DNA of 20,299 nt from the NCBI GenBank assembly GCA_016201085.1, contig JACQDO010000237.1, positions 1 through 20,299 on the forward strand. Direction: 5' to 3'. Below, piece by piece: positions 9,113 to 16,167 of the stretch (its first letter is position 1; every line of letters begins with the position of its first letter). Position numbers and translations under genes: made by a program. This DNA comes from Hyphomicrobiales bacterium (GTDB lineage Bacteria; Pseudomonadota; Alphaproteobacteria; Rhizobiales; Xanthobacteraceae). Below the pieces are notes generated by a model. It had not been told where the DNA came from. It worked only from the letters and a program-made list of their open reading frames with translations, and did not search any database.

Positions 9113-9118
9113 CTGGCG

Positions 9119-9147
9119 GAGATAGGCTACTTGGCCGCCGCGGTCAA
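9119..9147 (-). promoter_or_regulatory. serC promoter
   Basis: On the minus strand TTGACC (9142-9147) and TATCTC (9119-9124) are exactly 17 bases apart, a good sigma-70-type promoter. It would start transcription near 9112, just ahead of the two leader hairpins, which supports both calls. Confidence 0.6.
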
Positions 9148-9199
9148 CAGTGTCGTTGCAGGAAAATTGCCGAGCGCCGGCGTGTGCGACGAAGCGCCG

Positions 9200-10087
9200 C
9201 TAGAACTTCACGCCGAGGGCGACGCGGGCCGTATTGAGATTGGCCCTGATCCCTGAAATCGGCGCGAAGCCGACGAATTCCCATTCGCCGCGCACGAACA
9301 CATTTGGCAGCAAGGCCACGTCCATGCCGAGGCCGGCGGTGAAGCCGCCGACGATCGCACCGTTCTTGGTGGTGGTCAGCCGCGTCAGCGGGATATTGTC
9401 GTAGCCACTGACTGCCAGAGTCACGGTGGCCGCGTAGTCGAAGCGGCCGACCGCGCCGCCGACAAAGGCGTAGGGCAGAAACTGGCCGAATGCATAACCA
9501 GCGCGACCGCGAACGGTTGCATGATCAACGAGCTTGAGCGACGCCGTCGCTGACCTAGCCACTGTATCGGTACAGGTCGTTATCGCGGGGTCGGGCGTTG
9601 TGCATGAAAAGGTAACTGTAAGCGGGATTGGCGTGGCGGACGAAGACGAGTTCATGGACGACGTGTAGTTGTAGGCCATGTCGAAACCGACGACGAGCTG
9701 GTCCCACTGAAAGTTATAGCCGAGAAAAGCACCGTACGACTGGCCATGGGCTATATTGTTCGACAGCAACGCCCAGTTTTCGGGGTGCACCTGGTCTTTA
9801 AGTACTGTGTTGTTCAGGCTATCGGCGATCCACTGGGTGGCGGCGTTGCTGAAATCGGTGTCCATGTTTGCCACACCGGCCTGCACGCCGAAATTCCAGC
9901 CGTCCCAGCGGCTGTAGCTTTTCGTGCTGAACATGTCGGAATACGAGCCGCGCAAGGGAAAATCGTCCAGATCGGCGGCGGCGGCGGCCGGCGCCAGCAG
10001 AATCACAGCGAGCATGGCGACGCCGGCGCGCAAACGCCAGCGGCGGCGGCGCGCAGCCGCGCTGTTATCGCGTGTAACGCAGATCAT
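9200..10087 (-). CDS. Outer-membrane beta-barrel protein (Omp25/RopB-like), third of tandem set
   Basis: This 295-residue protein has a signal peptide: a basic start (ARRRRWRLR), a hydrophobic core (AGVAMLAVILLA) and an AAAAA-type cleavage site near residue 38. The mature part has short alternating segments (WNFGVQAGV, YGAFLGYNFQWDQLVVGFDMAY, TVRGRAGYAFGQFLPYAFVGGAVG) typical of small barrels and ends in VKF, the C-terminal aromatic residue needed for outer-membrane assembly. The start at 10087 was chosen because GGAG lies 6 bases upstream and the signal peptide follows; the open frame extends further but overlaps the preceding gene. It then overlaps the end of that gene by 23 bases, so the two are probably translated from one message. 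The role is likely structural or porin-like; the substrate is unknown. Confidence 0.88.
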   Translation of the reverse strand: MICVTRDNSAAARRRRWRLRAGVAMLAVILLAPAAAAADLDDFPLRGSYSDMFSTKSYSRWDGWNFGVQAGVANMDTDFSNAATQWIADSLNNTVLKDQVHPENWALLSNNIAHGQSYGAFLGYNFQWDQLVVGFDMAYNYTSSMNSSSSATPIPLTVTFSCTTPDPAITTCTDTVARSATASLKLVDHATVRGRAGYAFGQFLPYAFVGGAVGRFDYAATVTLAVSGYDNIPLTRLTTTKNGAIVGGFTAGLGMDVALLPNVFVRGEWEFVGFAPISGIRANLNTARVALGVKF

Positions 10088-10802
10088 CGAAGCTCCAGCG
10101 CAATCCGACGCGCAGCTCGTGCGCCGCCACATTCTTGAAGGTCGTCGCCGCGAACACGTCGTTGCCGGTCGAGAGGTTGCCGATATTGAGGTAGCGGTAG
10201 CCGACATCGACCATCATGTTGTGCGAGATGGGAACGGCGAGCCCGGCCATGCCGGCCCAGGCGAAATTCCAGCGGCCTTTAGCCCCCTCGCCGCCGATAG
10301 GCGGAGCGGCGGTGCCCACGTAATCGGACACACGCGCATAGGCGGCGCCGACGCCGCCGCCGATATAGGGCGTGATGCGATACCAGGTGCCGAGATCGAT
10401 ATAACCGTTGAGCAGCGCGGTGGTCGCCTGGATCTTGGCGGTGGTGTCGCCGGCGGCCGCGACCGTGCCCTGATACTTCACCGGCGACGCGTAATCGATG
10501 GTGACGTCGGTACGCAGCCATTTGCTCTTGATGCCGGCGCCGAGGCTGGCGGTCATGCCCTTGCCCAGGCTGCTGTCGGTCGGATTTGGCGGCGATGCCG
10601 ACTCCGTGCCGCCAATCAGTCCCCAATGCCCGCCGAGATCGCCGCGCAGATACCAGCCGCCATTGTCGACGAACGAGCTGCGGTATTGCGGCAGGGGCGG
10701 CAGCGGATTTTCCGGCATATCGGCGGCCTGTGCGAGCGCGCAAGAAAGCGCCAACGCCGGACCGGAAACCGCAAACCTCCTCAAGTACCCCTTGCAACCC
10801 AT
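10065..10802 (-). CDS. Outer-membrane beta-barrel protein (Omp25/RopB-like), second of tandem set
   Basis: This is a 245-residue protein with a signal peptide of about 27 residues ending ALAQAA. The mature part begins with a Pro-rich stretch, then NGGWYLRGDLGGHWG, a motif shared with the first protein of the set. Strand-like segments follow (YIDLGTWYRITPYIGGGVGAAYARV, FAWAGMAGLAVPISHNMMVDVGYRYL). The end is GLRWSFDDLRYTR, so the last strand is followed by a few extra residues. GAGGA lies about 12 bases before the ATG. It is probably the first gene of a two-gene unit with the overlapping third gene. A CtrA-type box lies about 73-88 bases upstream of its start codon. Confidence 0.9.
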   Translation of the reverse strand: MGCKGYLRRFAVSGPALALSCALAQAADMPENPLPPLPQYRSSFVDNGGWYLRGDLGGHWGLIGGTESASPPNPTDSSLGKGMTASLGAGIKSKWLRTDVTIDYASPVKYQGTVAAAGDTTAKIQATTALLNGYIDLGTWYRITPYIGGGVGAAYARVSDYVGTAAPPIGGEGAKGRWNFAWAGMAGLAVPISHNMMVDVGYRYLNIGNLSTGNDVFAATTFKNVAAHELRVGLRWSFDDLRYTR

Positions 10803-10874
10803 GACCCGAATTCCTCGCTACGCTTACGGCGGCAGGCTCGCCGCTTACCGTTCATTCACCATGCCGCACAGAAG

Positions 10875-10890
10875 TTAAGGCGGGGCTAAC
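10875..10890. promoter_or_regulatory. Near-consensus CtrA box upstream of second Omp gene
   Basis: TTAA (10875-10878), seven bases, then CTAAC (10886-10890) differs from the TTAA-N7-TTAAC CtrA consensus at one position. It lies 73-88 bases upstream of the start codon at 10802, nearly the same distance as the perfect box of the first Omp gene. Confidence 0.4.
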
Positions 10891-10905
10891 CATGAAAATT
10901 GACCA

Positions 10906-10922
10906 CGCCCGTTAACCGGGCG
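10906..10922 (-). terminator. Possible terminator after first Omp gene
   Basis: A 6-bp stem CGCCCG/CGGGCG with a 5-base loop begins 7 bases after the stop codon of the gene ending at 10929 and is followed on the minus strand by TGGTCAATTTTC. The T run is short and displaced, so efficiency may be low. Confidence 0.4.
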
Positions 10923-10928
10923 CGGCCG

Positions 10929-11849
10929 TCATCCCCTGCTGTTGAGCGGCGGCTGATACTGCGGCTGATAGACCGGCGGCGGCGGCGCGTAGACTTGCGG
11001 CTGCTGATAGTATTGGACCGGCCTGGAGTAGTCGGCGAAGCCGTCGAGGTTGAAGCGCAGGCCGAGCCTGAGGTCGTGCGAGGTCAGGTGACGAAATTCG
11101 AACGGCGCGAAAGTCTGGAACGCATCATAGCCAATGCCAGTGCCAGTGACCGCATTGCCGAGGTCGATATAGCGATAGGCTAGTTCGACGGTGAAATTTT
11201 TCGACACTTTGTAGGCGAGACCGGCGTGCAGTGCCCAGGCGAAATTCCACTTACTAGCTGTGGCGAAATTCGCATCGGCCGTGCAAGGAGCCATCGAGCC
11301 CTTGCAAGCGATACCCACGTCACCAAAATCACTGATCGTATTGCGGCTGAAGCCGATTCCGGCCCCAACAAAAGGTGTGACGTTGTACCAAGTGCCGATA
11401 TCGACATACCCATTCAACAAGAATGTCCATTCCGACTTGCTGGCGGTGTAGCGGTCGGGTGCAAACCCGGTCCCGAATGGTGAGCCGGGAGGAAAAGCAC
11501 CGATATCCAGACCGTGAAAGTTGGCCTTGCCGCGGTATTCGCCGGTCACGTCAAAGCGCAGCCAGTCATTGAAATTATATCCAACGCCAATTCCGAAGAG
11601 GGGCGCGGCATCGAAACTCTTGTTGGTATTCACGACCGACGCATAGCCGATATAGTTATCGCTAGCGAGGCTACCGACACTCTGATTGCTCATCCCGATA
11701 TCGCCGCGCAGATACCAGCTGGAAAATTCCTGGATCACCGGCGCGGGCATGTAGACCGGCTGCGGTTGCGGATAATCGGCGGCATGCGCTGCGGTGACGG
11801 CGAGCAAGGCCGCGGTGCAGATCGAAATCGAAAGACGCGTGTTGAACAT
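10929..11849 (-). CDS. Outer-membrane beta-barrel protein (Omp25/RopB-like), first of tandem set
   Basis: This 306-residue protein has a signal peptide MFNTRLSISICTAALLAVTA ending in AHAA near residue 23. FSSWYLRGDIGMSNQSVG follows, matching the WYLRGD segment of the second protein. VDIGTWYNVTPFVGAGIGFS and YRYIDLGNAVTG are motifs common to rhizobial small barrels. The barrel appears to end at LRLGLRFNLDGF; a tail of about 40 residues rich in Tyr, Gln and Pro follows, which is unusual because the family normally ends with the last strand. The start at 11849 was chosen because AAGGGACG precedes it closely and the signal peptide begins there. It shares only partial similarity with its two neighbours, so the duplication is old. 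Confidence 0.9.
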   Translation of the reverse strand: MFNTRLSISICTAALLAVTAAHAADYPQPQPVYMPAPVIQEFSSWYLRGDIGMSNQSVGSLASDNYIGYASVVNTNKSFDAAPLFGIGVGYNFNDWLRFDVTGEYRGKANFHGLDIGAFPPGSPFGTGFAPDRYTASKSEWTFLLNGYVDIGTWYNVTPFVGAGIGFSRNTISDFGDVGIACKGSMAPCTADANFATASKWNFAWALHAGLAYKVSKNFTVELAYRYIDLGNAVTGTGIGYDAFQTFAPFEFRHLTSHDLRLGLRFNLDGFADYSRPVQYYQQPQVYAPPPPVYQPQYQPPLNSRG

Positions 11850-11917
11850 GGTATCGTCCCTTGTCGGTTCCACCGGACGGATGGCGGCTGGATGACCGGG
11901 ACGATGGCAGCAAATCC

Positions 11918-11933
11918 TTAAGTGCAACTTAAC
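11918..11933. promoter_or_regulatory. Perfect CtrA box upstream of first Omp gene
   Basis: TTAA (11918-11921), seven bases, TTAAC (11929-11933) is an exact match to the CtrA consensus TTAA-N7-TTAAC. Two further TTAA units follow at 11942 and 11955, each 13 bases after the last. The box is 69-84 bases upstream of the start codon at 11849, a sensible place for a response regulator touching the -35 region. CtrA controls several surface proteins in alphaproteobacteria. Confidence 0.5.
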
Positions 11934-11975
11934 CTTGTTTTTTAACCACGCTTCTTAACAAAAAACATGCCCGAG

Positions 11976-11993
11976 GCCGCGCGCGGACGCGGC
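11976..11993 (-). terminator. Weak candidate terminator after bfr
   Basis: On the minus strand GCCGCG and CGCGGC form a 6-bp stem around a 6-base loop, and a run of six T (11960-11965) follows 10 bases later. The distance between stem and T run is longer than in a typical intrinsic terminator. Confidence 0.3.
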
Positions 11994-12050
11994 TGACAAG
12001 CTCAGCGAATCGGCAATTAAGAAGTTATTTACGCTTGCGGCAGTGCCCGT

Positions 12051-12542
12051 TCAGTCAGTACCGCCCTCACCCATCTCGCCGATGTGATGCTGGGCGTAGA
12101 GTTCCAGGCCGAGTTTGGCTACCAGGTCGAGCTGGGTCTCGAGGAAGTCGATGTGGTGCTCCTCGTCCGACATCAGCTTCTCGAACAGATCGCGGGTGAC
12201 GTAATCCTTGACCGAATGGCAGTGGGTGGCGGCCTCCTGGTAGAGCGCGCGTGCCGACATTTCCGCCGCCAGGTCGCAATCCAGCACCTCTTTCACGTCC
12301 TGTCCGATGTGCAGCGGATCGAGCACCTGCATGTTGGGAAAGCCGTCGAGGAAAATCACGCGCTCGACCAGCTTGTCGGCATGCTCCATCTCTTCGACCG
12401 ACTCCTTGCGCCATTGCTTGGCAAGGTCCTTGTAGCCCCAATTGTCGAGCAGCCGGTAATGCAGCCAATATTGGTTAACCGCCGTGAGTTCGTGACGCAG
12501 CGCCTTATTGAGGTATTCGATAACTTTAGCATCGCCCTTCAT
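12051..12542 (-). CDS. bfr: Bacterioferritin
   Basis: Bfr assembles into a 24-subunit haem-containing shell that oxidises Fe(II) and stores it as a mineral. The 163-residue length is normal. All ferroxidase ligands are present: Glu18, Glu51, His54, Glu94, Glu127 and His130. Met52, the axial ligand for the haem shared by subunit pairs, is also there, so this is a haem-binding Bfr and not a non-haem ferritin. AGGAG lies 8 bases before the ATG at 12542, which fixes the start. The partner ferredoxin gene bfd is about 3.3 kb away rather than adjacent. I see no clear Irr or RirA box directly upstream of bfr, only the palindrome at 12627-12640. Confidence 0.97.
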   Translation of the reverse strand: MKGDAKVIEYLNKALRHELTAVNQYWLHYRLLDNWGYKDLAKQWRKESVEEMEHADKLVERVIFLDGFPNMQVLDPLHIGQDVKEVLDCDLAAEMSARALYQEAATHCHSVKDYVTRDLFEKLMSDEEHHIDFLETQLDLVAKLGLELYAQHHIGEMGEGGTD

Positions 12543-12626
12543 TGCACGCTCCTATGCCCGGCCCGCAGACGGTCAGGTGTAGCGCAACGGCAGTAGCCGC
12601 GGAAGCGGCGACCAACCCAGTTTAGA

Positions 12627-12640
12627 GAGTTTGCAAACTC
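12627..12640. promoter_or_regulatory. Perfect 14-base palindrome upstream of bfr
   Basis: GAGTTTGCAAACTC is a perfect inverted repeat about 85 bases upstream of the bfr start and overlapping the stop codon (12639-12641) of the preceding gene. It could be an operator for bfr. As a terminator it would have a stem of only 5 bp and no T tract, so that reading is weaker. Confidence 0.35.
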
Positions 12641-12926
12641 AGCGCTGTTGCACCTTGCGCAGCCAGTCGTAGCTGACCAGACGCTCGGCCAACACGATCA
12701 ACGAGGAGCGTGCGGTCGCATCCTCGATCGCCAGGAAGGCCTCGATCAGCCGCATGGCTTCCTTCGTGCGCGGATCGCCCTCGCTGCCGGCGGCGGCGAG
12801 TGCGTTCGGCGCGGCCGCCGGAAAATCGCGCGTCAGGGCGCTTTTTTCCGTGGTTTTCGAAGGCATCGGCACGACATTGAGGCCGGGCTTGCGGGGATCC
12901 TTTTGCATGGCGCCGTTGACTCGCAT
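12639..12926 (-). CDS. Small protein of unknown function
   Basis: This encodes about 95 residues from the ATG at 12926. The N-terminal half is low-complexity and probably disordered (PSKTTEKSALTRDFPAAAPN). The C-terminal half, from about residue 50, is helical: RTKEAMRLIEAFLAIEDATA, then RSSLIVLAERLV. This resembles the short C-terminal helical segment that follows the helix-turn-helix in some alphaproteobacterial XRE regulators, but no DNA-binding domain is present here; the resemblance is from memory. The start is uncertain: in-frame ATGs exist at 12965, 12926 and 12908 and none has a strong ribosome binding site. It lies upstream of bfr on the same strand, 96 bases away, and is divergent from the LysR gene. 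Confidence 0.6.
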   Translation of the reverse strand: MRVNGAMQKDPRKPGLNVVPMPSKTTEKSALTRDFPAAAPNALAAAGSEGDPRTKEAMRLIEAFLAIEDATARSSLIVLAERLVSYDWLRKVQQR

Positions 12927-13072
12927 AAGCGGGCTTCGTTCACTGCTGGCAGTCCCGGCGCGCAACGAAGCAAAGCGCGCGCGACAACTCAGCGTTGAGC
13001 CTCGGCCACTGTCGGCAGCTTGTCATTAACGGCGTTATCGCATTTTATGAGCTTTCATCTCATAATGGTTCC

Positions 13073-13966
13073 ATGGAACTCCGTCATCTGAAGTATTTCG
13101 TCGCCGTCGCCGAGGAGCTGCATTTCGCGCGCGCGGCCGAACGTCTCAATATCGCGGCGCCCACGCTCAGCCATCAGATCGGGGCGCTGGAAACCATGCT
13201 CGGCGCCAAACTATTGACGCGCAAGACCAGGAGCGCGGTCGCCCTCACCAATGCGGGCAAACGTTTCCTCATCGCGGCACGCGACGCGCTCAAGCAGGCC
13301 GCCTATGCCGAGACGGTCGGGCGCCACGCCGCCCGTGGCGATACCGGATCGATTGCGGTCGGCTATGTGTTCTCGAATGGCTGCGGCGGCCTAGTTTCCT
13401 CCACACTGGCTGGCTTCCGCAAAACGCATCCGGAAGTGTCGTTCCAACTGGCGCGCATGCAGACTTTCGCGCAGTTCAAAGCACTGATCAACGGTAATCT
13501 CGATGTCGCCTTCGCCCGCGCGCTGGCGCGCTATCCCACCGGACTGGCCGGTTTCATCATCGAACGCCAACCGTTCAATCTGGTGCTGCCGGAGAACCAT
13601 CCCCTCGCCGCGCGCACGCAGGTGACGCCGGCGATGCTGGTCGACGAGTCCTTCATCGGAATGACGCTGGAAATGGAAAGCGGATTTTGGGGCAACATCG
13701 CCGCCGTCACCCCGCCCGGCCTATCGCTGCGCATCGTCGAGCGGGCGCCGGACGCCTTCACGGTGCTGGCGCTGGTGGCCGCCGGAATCGGCATCAGCGT
13801 GCTGTCGGAGTCGCTATCCCGCATCAACATGCCCGGCCTGACGTTTCGCAAGCTTGTCGGCGTGACACGAACGGCCGACCACGCCGTGGTCTACCGCAAG
13901 AACGAAAGCGCGCCGGTGGTGAAGGCGTTCATCGACTTCCTGCGCGCCGAGGCCAAGCGGCGCTGA
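13073..13966 (+). CDS. LysR-family transcriptional regulator
   Basis: This 297-residue protein has the LysR plan: an N-terminal winged helix-turn-helix at 1-60 (MELRHLKYFVAVAEELHFAR, then AAPTLSHQIGALETMLGAKL) and a two-lobed periplasmic-binding-like effector domain from about 90 (GSIAVGYVFSNGCGG) to 290. LysR proteins usually activate a divergent or nearby gene in response to a small effector. Here the convergent hydrolase and binding-protein genes are the likely targets, though they are not in the classical divergent layout. The start at 13073 was chosen because MELRHLKYFV is the typical first segment; the ribosome binding site is poor. The similarity is to the CatM/BenM-like part of the family, so an aromatic or organic-acid effector is a guess. 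Confidence 0.9.
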   Translation: MELRHLKYFVAVAEELHFARAAERLNIAAPTLSHQIGALETMLGAKLLTRKTRSAVALTNAGKRFLIAARDALKQAAYAETVGRHAARGDTGSIAVGYVFSNGCGGLVSSTLAGFRKTHPEVSFQLARMQTFAQFKALINGNLDVAFARALARYPTGLAGFIIERQPFNLVLPENHPLAARTQVTPAMLVDESFIGMTLEMESGFWGNIAAVTPPGLSLRIVERAPDAFTVLALVAAGIGISVLSESLSRINMPGLTFRKLVGVTRTADHAVVYRKNESAPVVKAFIDFLRAEAKRR

Positions 13967-13970
13967 TCGC

Positions 13971-14750
13971 TTATTTTTTTAGCTGCCGCTCGAACATGGC
14001 GAAAATCTCGCACCAGTCGATCTCGGTTGCGGCATGGTCGTGGATATCGCGATCCGGCAGCGCGTAGCCGTGGCCGGCGCCGGCATGGACGTTGAAGCGA
14101 TAGTTGAGATCGCTGCGGCCGCCGAGCACCCCTTCGAGGGTGGCCAGCACGTCCGGCGCGGCAAAACGGTCGTTGGCGCCATAGCCGCAATAAATCTCGC
14201 CGCGCATGAGATGGGCGAGGCGGTGCGGCGAATCCGCGGCCTCGCTGACCAGCCGAGTGCCATGCAGGCTGGCATTGGCGCGAAATCTCTCGGGAAACTC
14301 CTGCGCGACCTGGAAGGCGAAGCGGCCACCCATGCAAAAGCCGACCGAGCCGGCGGCGCCGTCAACGACCGGCTCGCCGCGGCAGAAGTCGAAGATTGCC
14401 GCGACGTCGGTGCGCACGGTCTGCCGGTTGAGCTTCAGCGCGTGACCGCGGATTTGCTCCTGCAGCGGGGCGGGCAACGTGTCGAACGACACCATTCTGC
14501 CGGCATCGTTGTAGCGCGCGTAGCTGACCTTGCCCTCGCGATAGTACAGATTGGGCAGCAGGCAATAATAGCCATGCGCCGCCACGTTACGCGCCAGCGC
14601 AAACAATTCCTCGCGCAGGCCCCAGACGTCCATGAACAGCACGACCAGTGCATAGCGGCCGCCGCCGTCCGGATGAGCGGCATAGCCGTTCATCGTCCCA
14701 TCCGCCGTGCGGATATCGACGTGTCGCCCGGTGATGCGATAGCCCAGCAT
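13971..14750 (-). CDS. Dienelactone hydrolase family protein
   Basis: This is a 259-residue alpha/beta hydrolase. The nucleophile elbow GFCMGG carries Cys139 in place of the usual Ser, the mark of dienelactone hydrolases. The acid is Asp194 (GANDRF) and the base His227 (GAGHGYA). The helical DVWGLREELFALARNVAAHG and YYCLLPNLYYR segments are also typical. Known members open dienelactones in chloroaromatic breakdown, but many relatives have other or unknown substrates, so clcD-type function should not be assumed. Its ATG begins one base after the stop codon of the upstream binding-protein gene (TAA-C-ATG), so the two are surely co-transcribed and probably translationally coupled. Its stop is 4 bases from the convergent LysR stop. 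Confidence 0.93.
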   Translation of the reverse strand: MLGYRITGRHVDIRTADGTMNGYAAHPDGGGRYALVVLFMDVWGLREELFALARNVAAHGYYCLLPNLYYREGKVSYARYNDAGRMVSFDTLPAPLQEQIRGHALKLNRQTVRTDVAAIFDFCRGEPVVDGAAGSVGFCMGGRFAFQVAQEFPERFRANASLHGTRLVSEAADSPHRLAHLMRGEIYCGYGANDRFAAPDVLATLEGVLGGRSDLNYRFNVHAGAGHGYALPDRDIHDHAATEIDWCEIFAMFERQLKK

Positions 14751-14751
14751 G

Positions 14752-15741
14752 TTACTTGTCGGGATCGAGCTTCAAGCCGACGAGGATCTTCGACCAATTG
14801 GCACGGTCTTGCTTCACGCGTTCGCGCAACTGCTCCGATGTGCCGCCCAGGGCGCGCATGCCGATCTTCAGCAACTGCTGGCGGGTTTCCGGCTTGCGCA
14901 GATGGGCATCGATGGCGCGATTAAGCTTGCTGACAATCTCGGGCGGCACATTGGCGGGCGCGTAAATCGCGTTCCAGGTCGAACCGACGAGGTCGAAACC
15001 GCTTTCCTTCATGGTCGGCACATCGGGCAGAAAGTCCACGCGCTCCGCGGTGGTCACCGCCAGGATCTTCGCCGATTGCGATCCCGGACCGAAGGCCGGG
15101 AATCCGATGTCGATCTGGCCGCCGAGCAGATCGGTGACCATTTGCGGCGCGCCACGATAGGCGATGAAGCTGCCGTCGATATGAGCTTCGCTCGCGAACA
15201 GAACGGCGCAAAGATGACCCATGGTGCCGGGGCCGGAATGCGCGATGCTGAGTTTGTTCTGCTTCTGCTTGGCGTAGGCGAGCAGATCTTTGACCGTGTT
15301 CAGGCCCAGTTTGGGACTGGCGAGCAGCACATTCGGGGAGTCGGCCGCCAGAATGACCGGCGTGAATTCCTTGTCCATGTCGTAGCCGACGGCTTGCTCC
15401 ATGATCGGGCGGAACACCACCGGGCCGATCGCCGTGACCAGCAGCGTGTAGCCGTCCGCCGGCGCCCGGGCGACCGCCATGGTGGCGACCGCACCGCCGC
15501 CGCCCAGCCTGTTCTCCACGATGACCGGTTGACCGAATACTTCCGTCAGATTTTGCGCAATGGAGCGACCGAGATAATCCATGCTGCCGCCGGCCGGGAA
15601 CGAGACCACCAGCGTGATCGGCCGCGTCGGCCAATCCTCGGCCGCCGCCGGCTGTGGGGCGGCGCCCAGCGCGAACGCGACGGCGATAAGACGCATCGCT
15701 CTGCAAAACGCTAACCGGGGCATGACGAGCCATGCGCGCAT
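14752..15741 (-). CDS. Bug-family (tripartite tricarboxylate transporter) substrate-binding protein
   Basis: This 329-residue protein has a signal peptide ending near residue 34 (LIAVAFALGAAPQPAAA), then WPTRPITLVVSFPAGGSMDY and VENRLGGGG, the two signature segments of Bug-type periplasmic binding proteins. Members of the family bind small carboxylates and deliver them to TctA/TctB membrane partners. No tctA or tctB is in this window, as is common for orphan Bug proteins. The start at 15741 was chosen because GGAGG lies about 9 bases upstream; ATGs at residues 7 and 16 would also leave a workable signal peptide, and the frame extends another 85 codons upstream without coding character. It forms an operon with the hydrolase gene, which hints that the bound ligand feeds that enzyme. 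Confidence 0.92.
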   Translation of the reverse strand: MRAWLVMPRLAFCRAMRLIAVAFALGAAPQPAAAEDWPTRPITLVVSFPAGGSMDYLGRSIAQNLTEVFGQPVIVENRLGGGGAVATMAVARAPADGYTLLVTAIGPVVFRPIMEQAVGYDMDKEFTPVILAADSPNVLLASPKLGLNTVKDLLAYAKQKQNKLSIAHSGPGTMGHLCAVLFASEAHIDGSFIAYRGAPQMVTDLLGGQIDIGFPAFGPGSQSAKILAVTTAERVDFLPDVPTMKESGFDLVGSTWNAIYAPANVPPEIVSKLNRAIDAHLRKPETRQQLLKIGMRALGGTSEQLRERVKQDRANWSKILVGLKLDPDK

Positions 15742-15868
15742 TACACTTATCCTCCACCGAATACGACGTTTCTTGAGGGCATCCTCGGGCAGGTCGCGGC
15801 CGCAAGCAATGCCGGTACAGCGGGTTTCGGACGGTATTTCGCGGCGGTAAGCGGCCCGCAGGCGCCGA

Positions 15869-16084
15869 TCAGGAGCCTGGGTGTGCGGCGCAGGCACAGC
15901 CGACCGGGCAGCCGGCGCCGGCCAGGGCTTCGTCCATGATCGCGCGGATTGAGCGGGCGCAGCGGCCGCATTGAGCGCTGCAGCCGAGACAGCCATAAAC
16001 TTGTCCGGTCGTGCGCGGCGCTGCGGTGCTCACGGCGCCCCGGACATCGTGGTCGCTCAGGACGTTGCAGGAACAGACGATCAT
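15869..16084 (-). CDS. bfd: Bacterioferritin-associated ferredoxin (BFD-type [2Fe-2S])
   Basis: This is a 71-residue protein. Bfd passes electrons to bacterioferritin to reduce and release stored iron, and its [2Fe-2S] cluster is held by a CxC pair and a later CxxC pair. Here Cys4 and Cys6 (MIVCSCNVLSDHDVR) and Cys39 and Cys42 (AQCGRCARSIRAI) fit that pattern. There are five more cysteines: Cys32 and Cys35 just before the second pair, and Cys59, Cys63 and Cys65 in a C-terminal extension. The helix-turn-helix-like Fer2_BFD fold is otherwise ordinary. The ribosome binding site is weak. The upstream region holds an Irr-type and an FNR-type box. The window also contains bfr, its expected partner. 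Confidence 0.9.
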   Translation of the reverse strand: MIVCSCNVLSDHDVRGAVSTAAPRTTGQVYGCLGCSAQCGRCARSIRAIMDEALAGAGCPVGCACAAHPGS

Positions 16085-16141
16085 TGGCGGTCCAGCGATT
16101 GCGAATGATTTGCAGATTGACGCATGTCGCTACCGATTTCC

Positions 16142-16155
16142 TTGACCCAAGTCAA
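16142..16155. promoter_or_regulatory. FNR/FixK-type box upstream of bfd
   Basis: TTGAC-CCAA-GTCAA is a perfect inverted repeat with the spacing of the FNR/FixK consensus (TTGAT-N4-ATCAA and variants). It lies 58-71 bases upstream of the bfd start. If centred at -41.5, transcription would start near 16107. The same bases also provide TTGACT as a possible -35 element with a weak -10 (TAGCGA, 16127-16132). Confidence 0.5.
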
Positions 16156-16167
16156 ACCAAAACGGTC

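Noticed and set aside
15742..15996. N-terminal extension of the binding-protein frame up to 15996
   Set aside because: It overlaps bfd in another frame and would bury the signal peptide; the ATG at 15741 has a GGAGG site.
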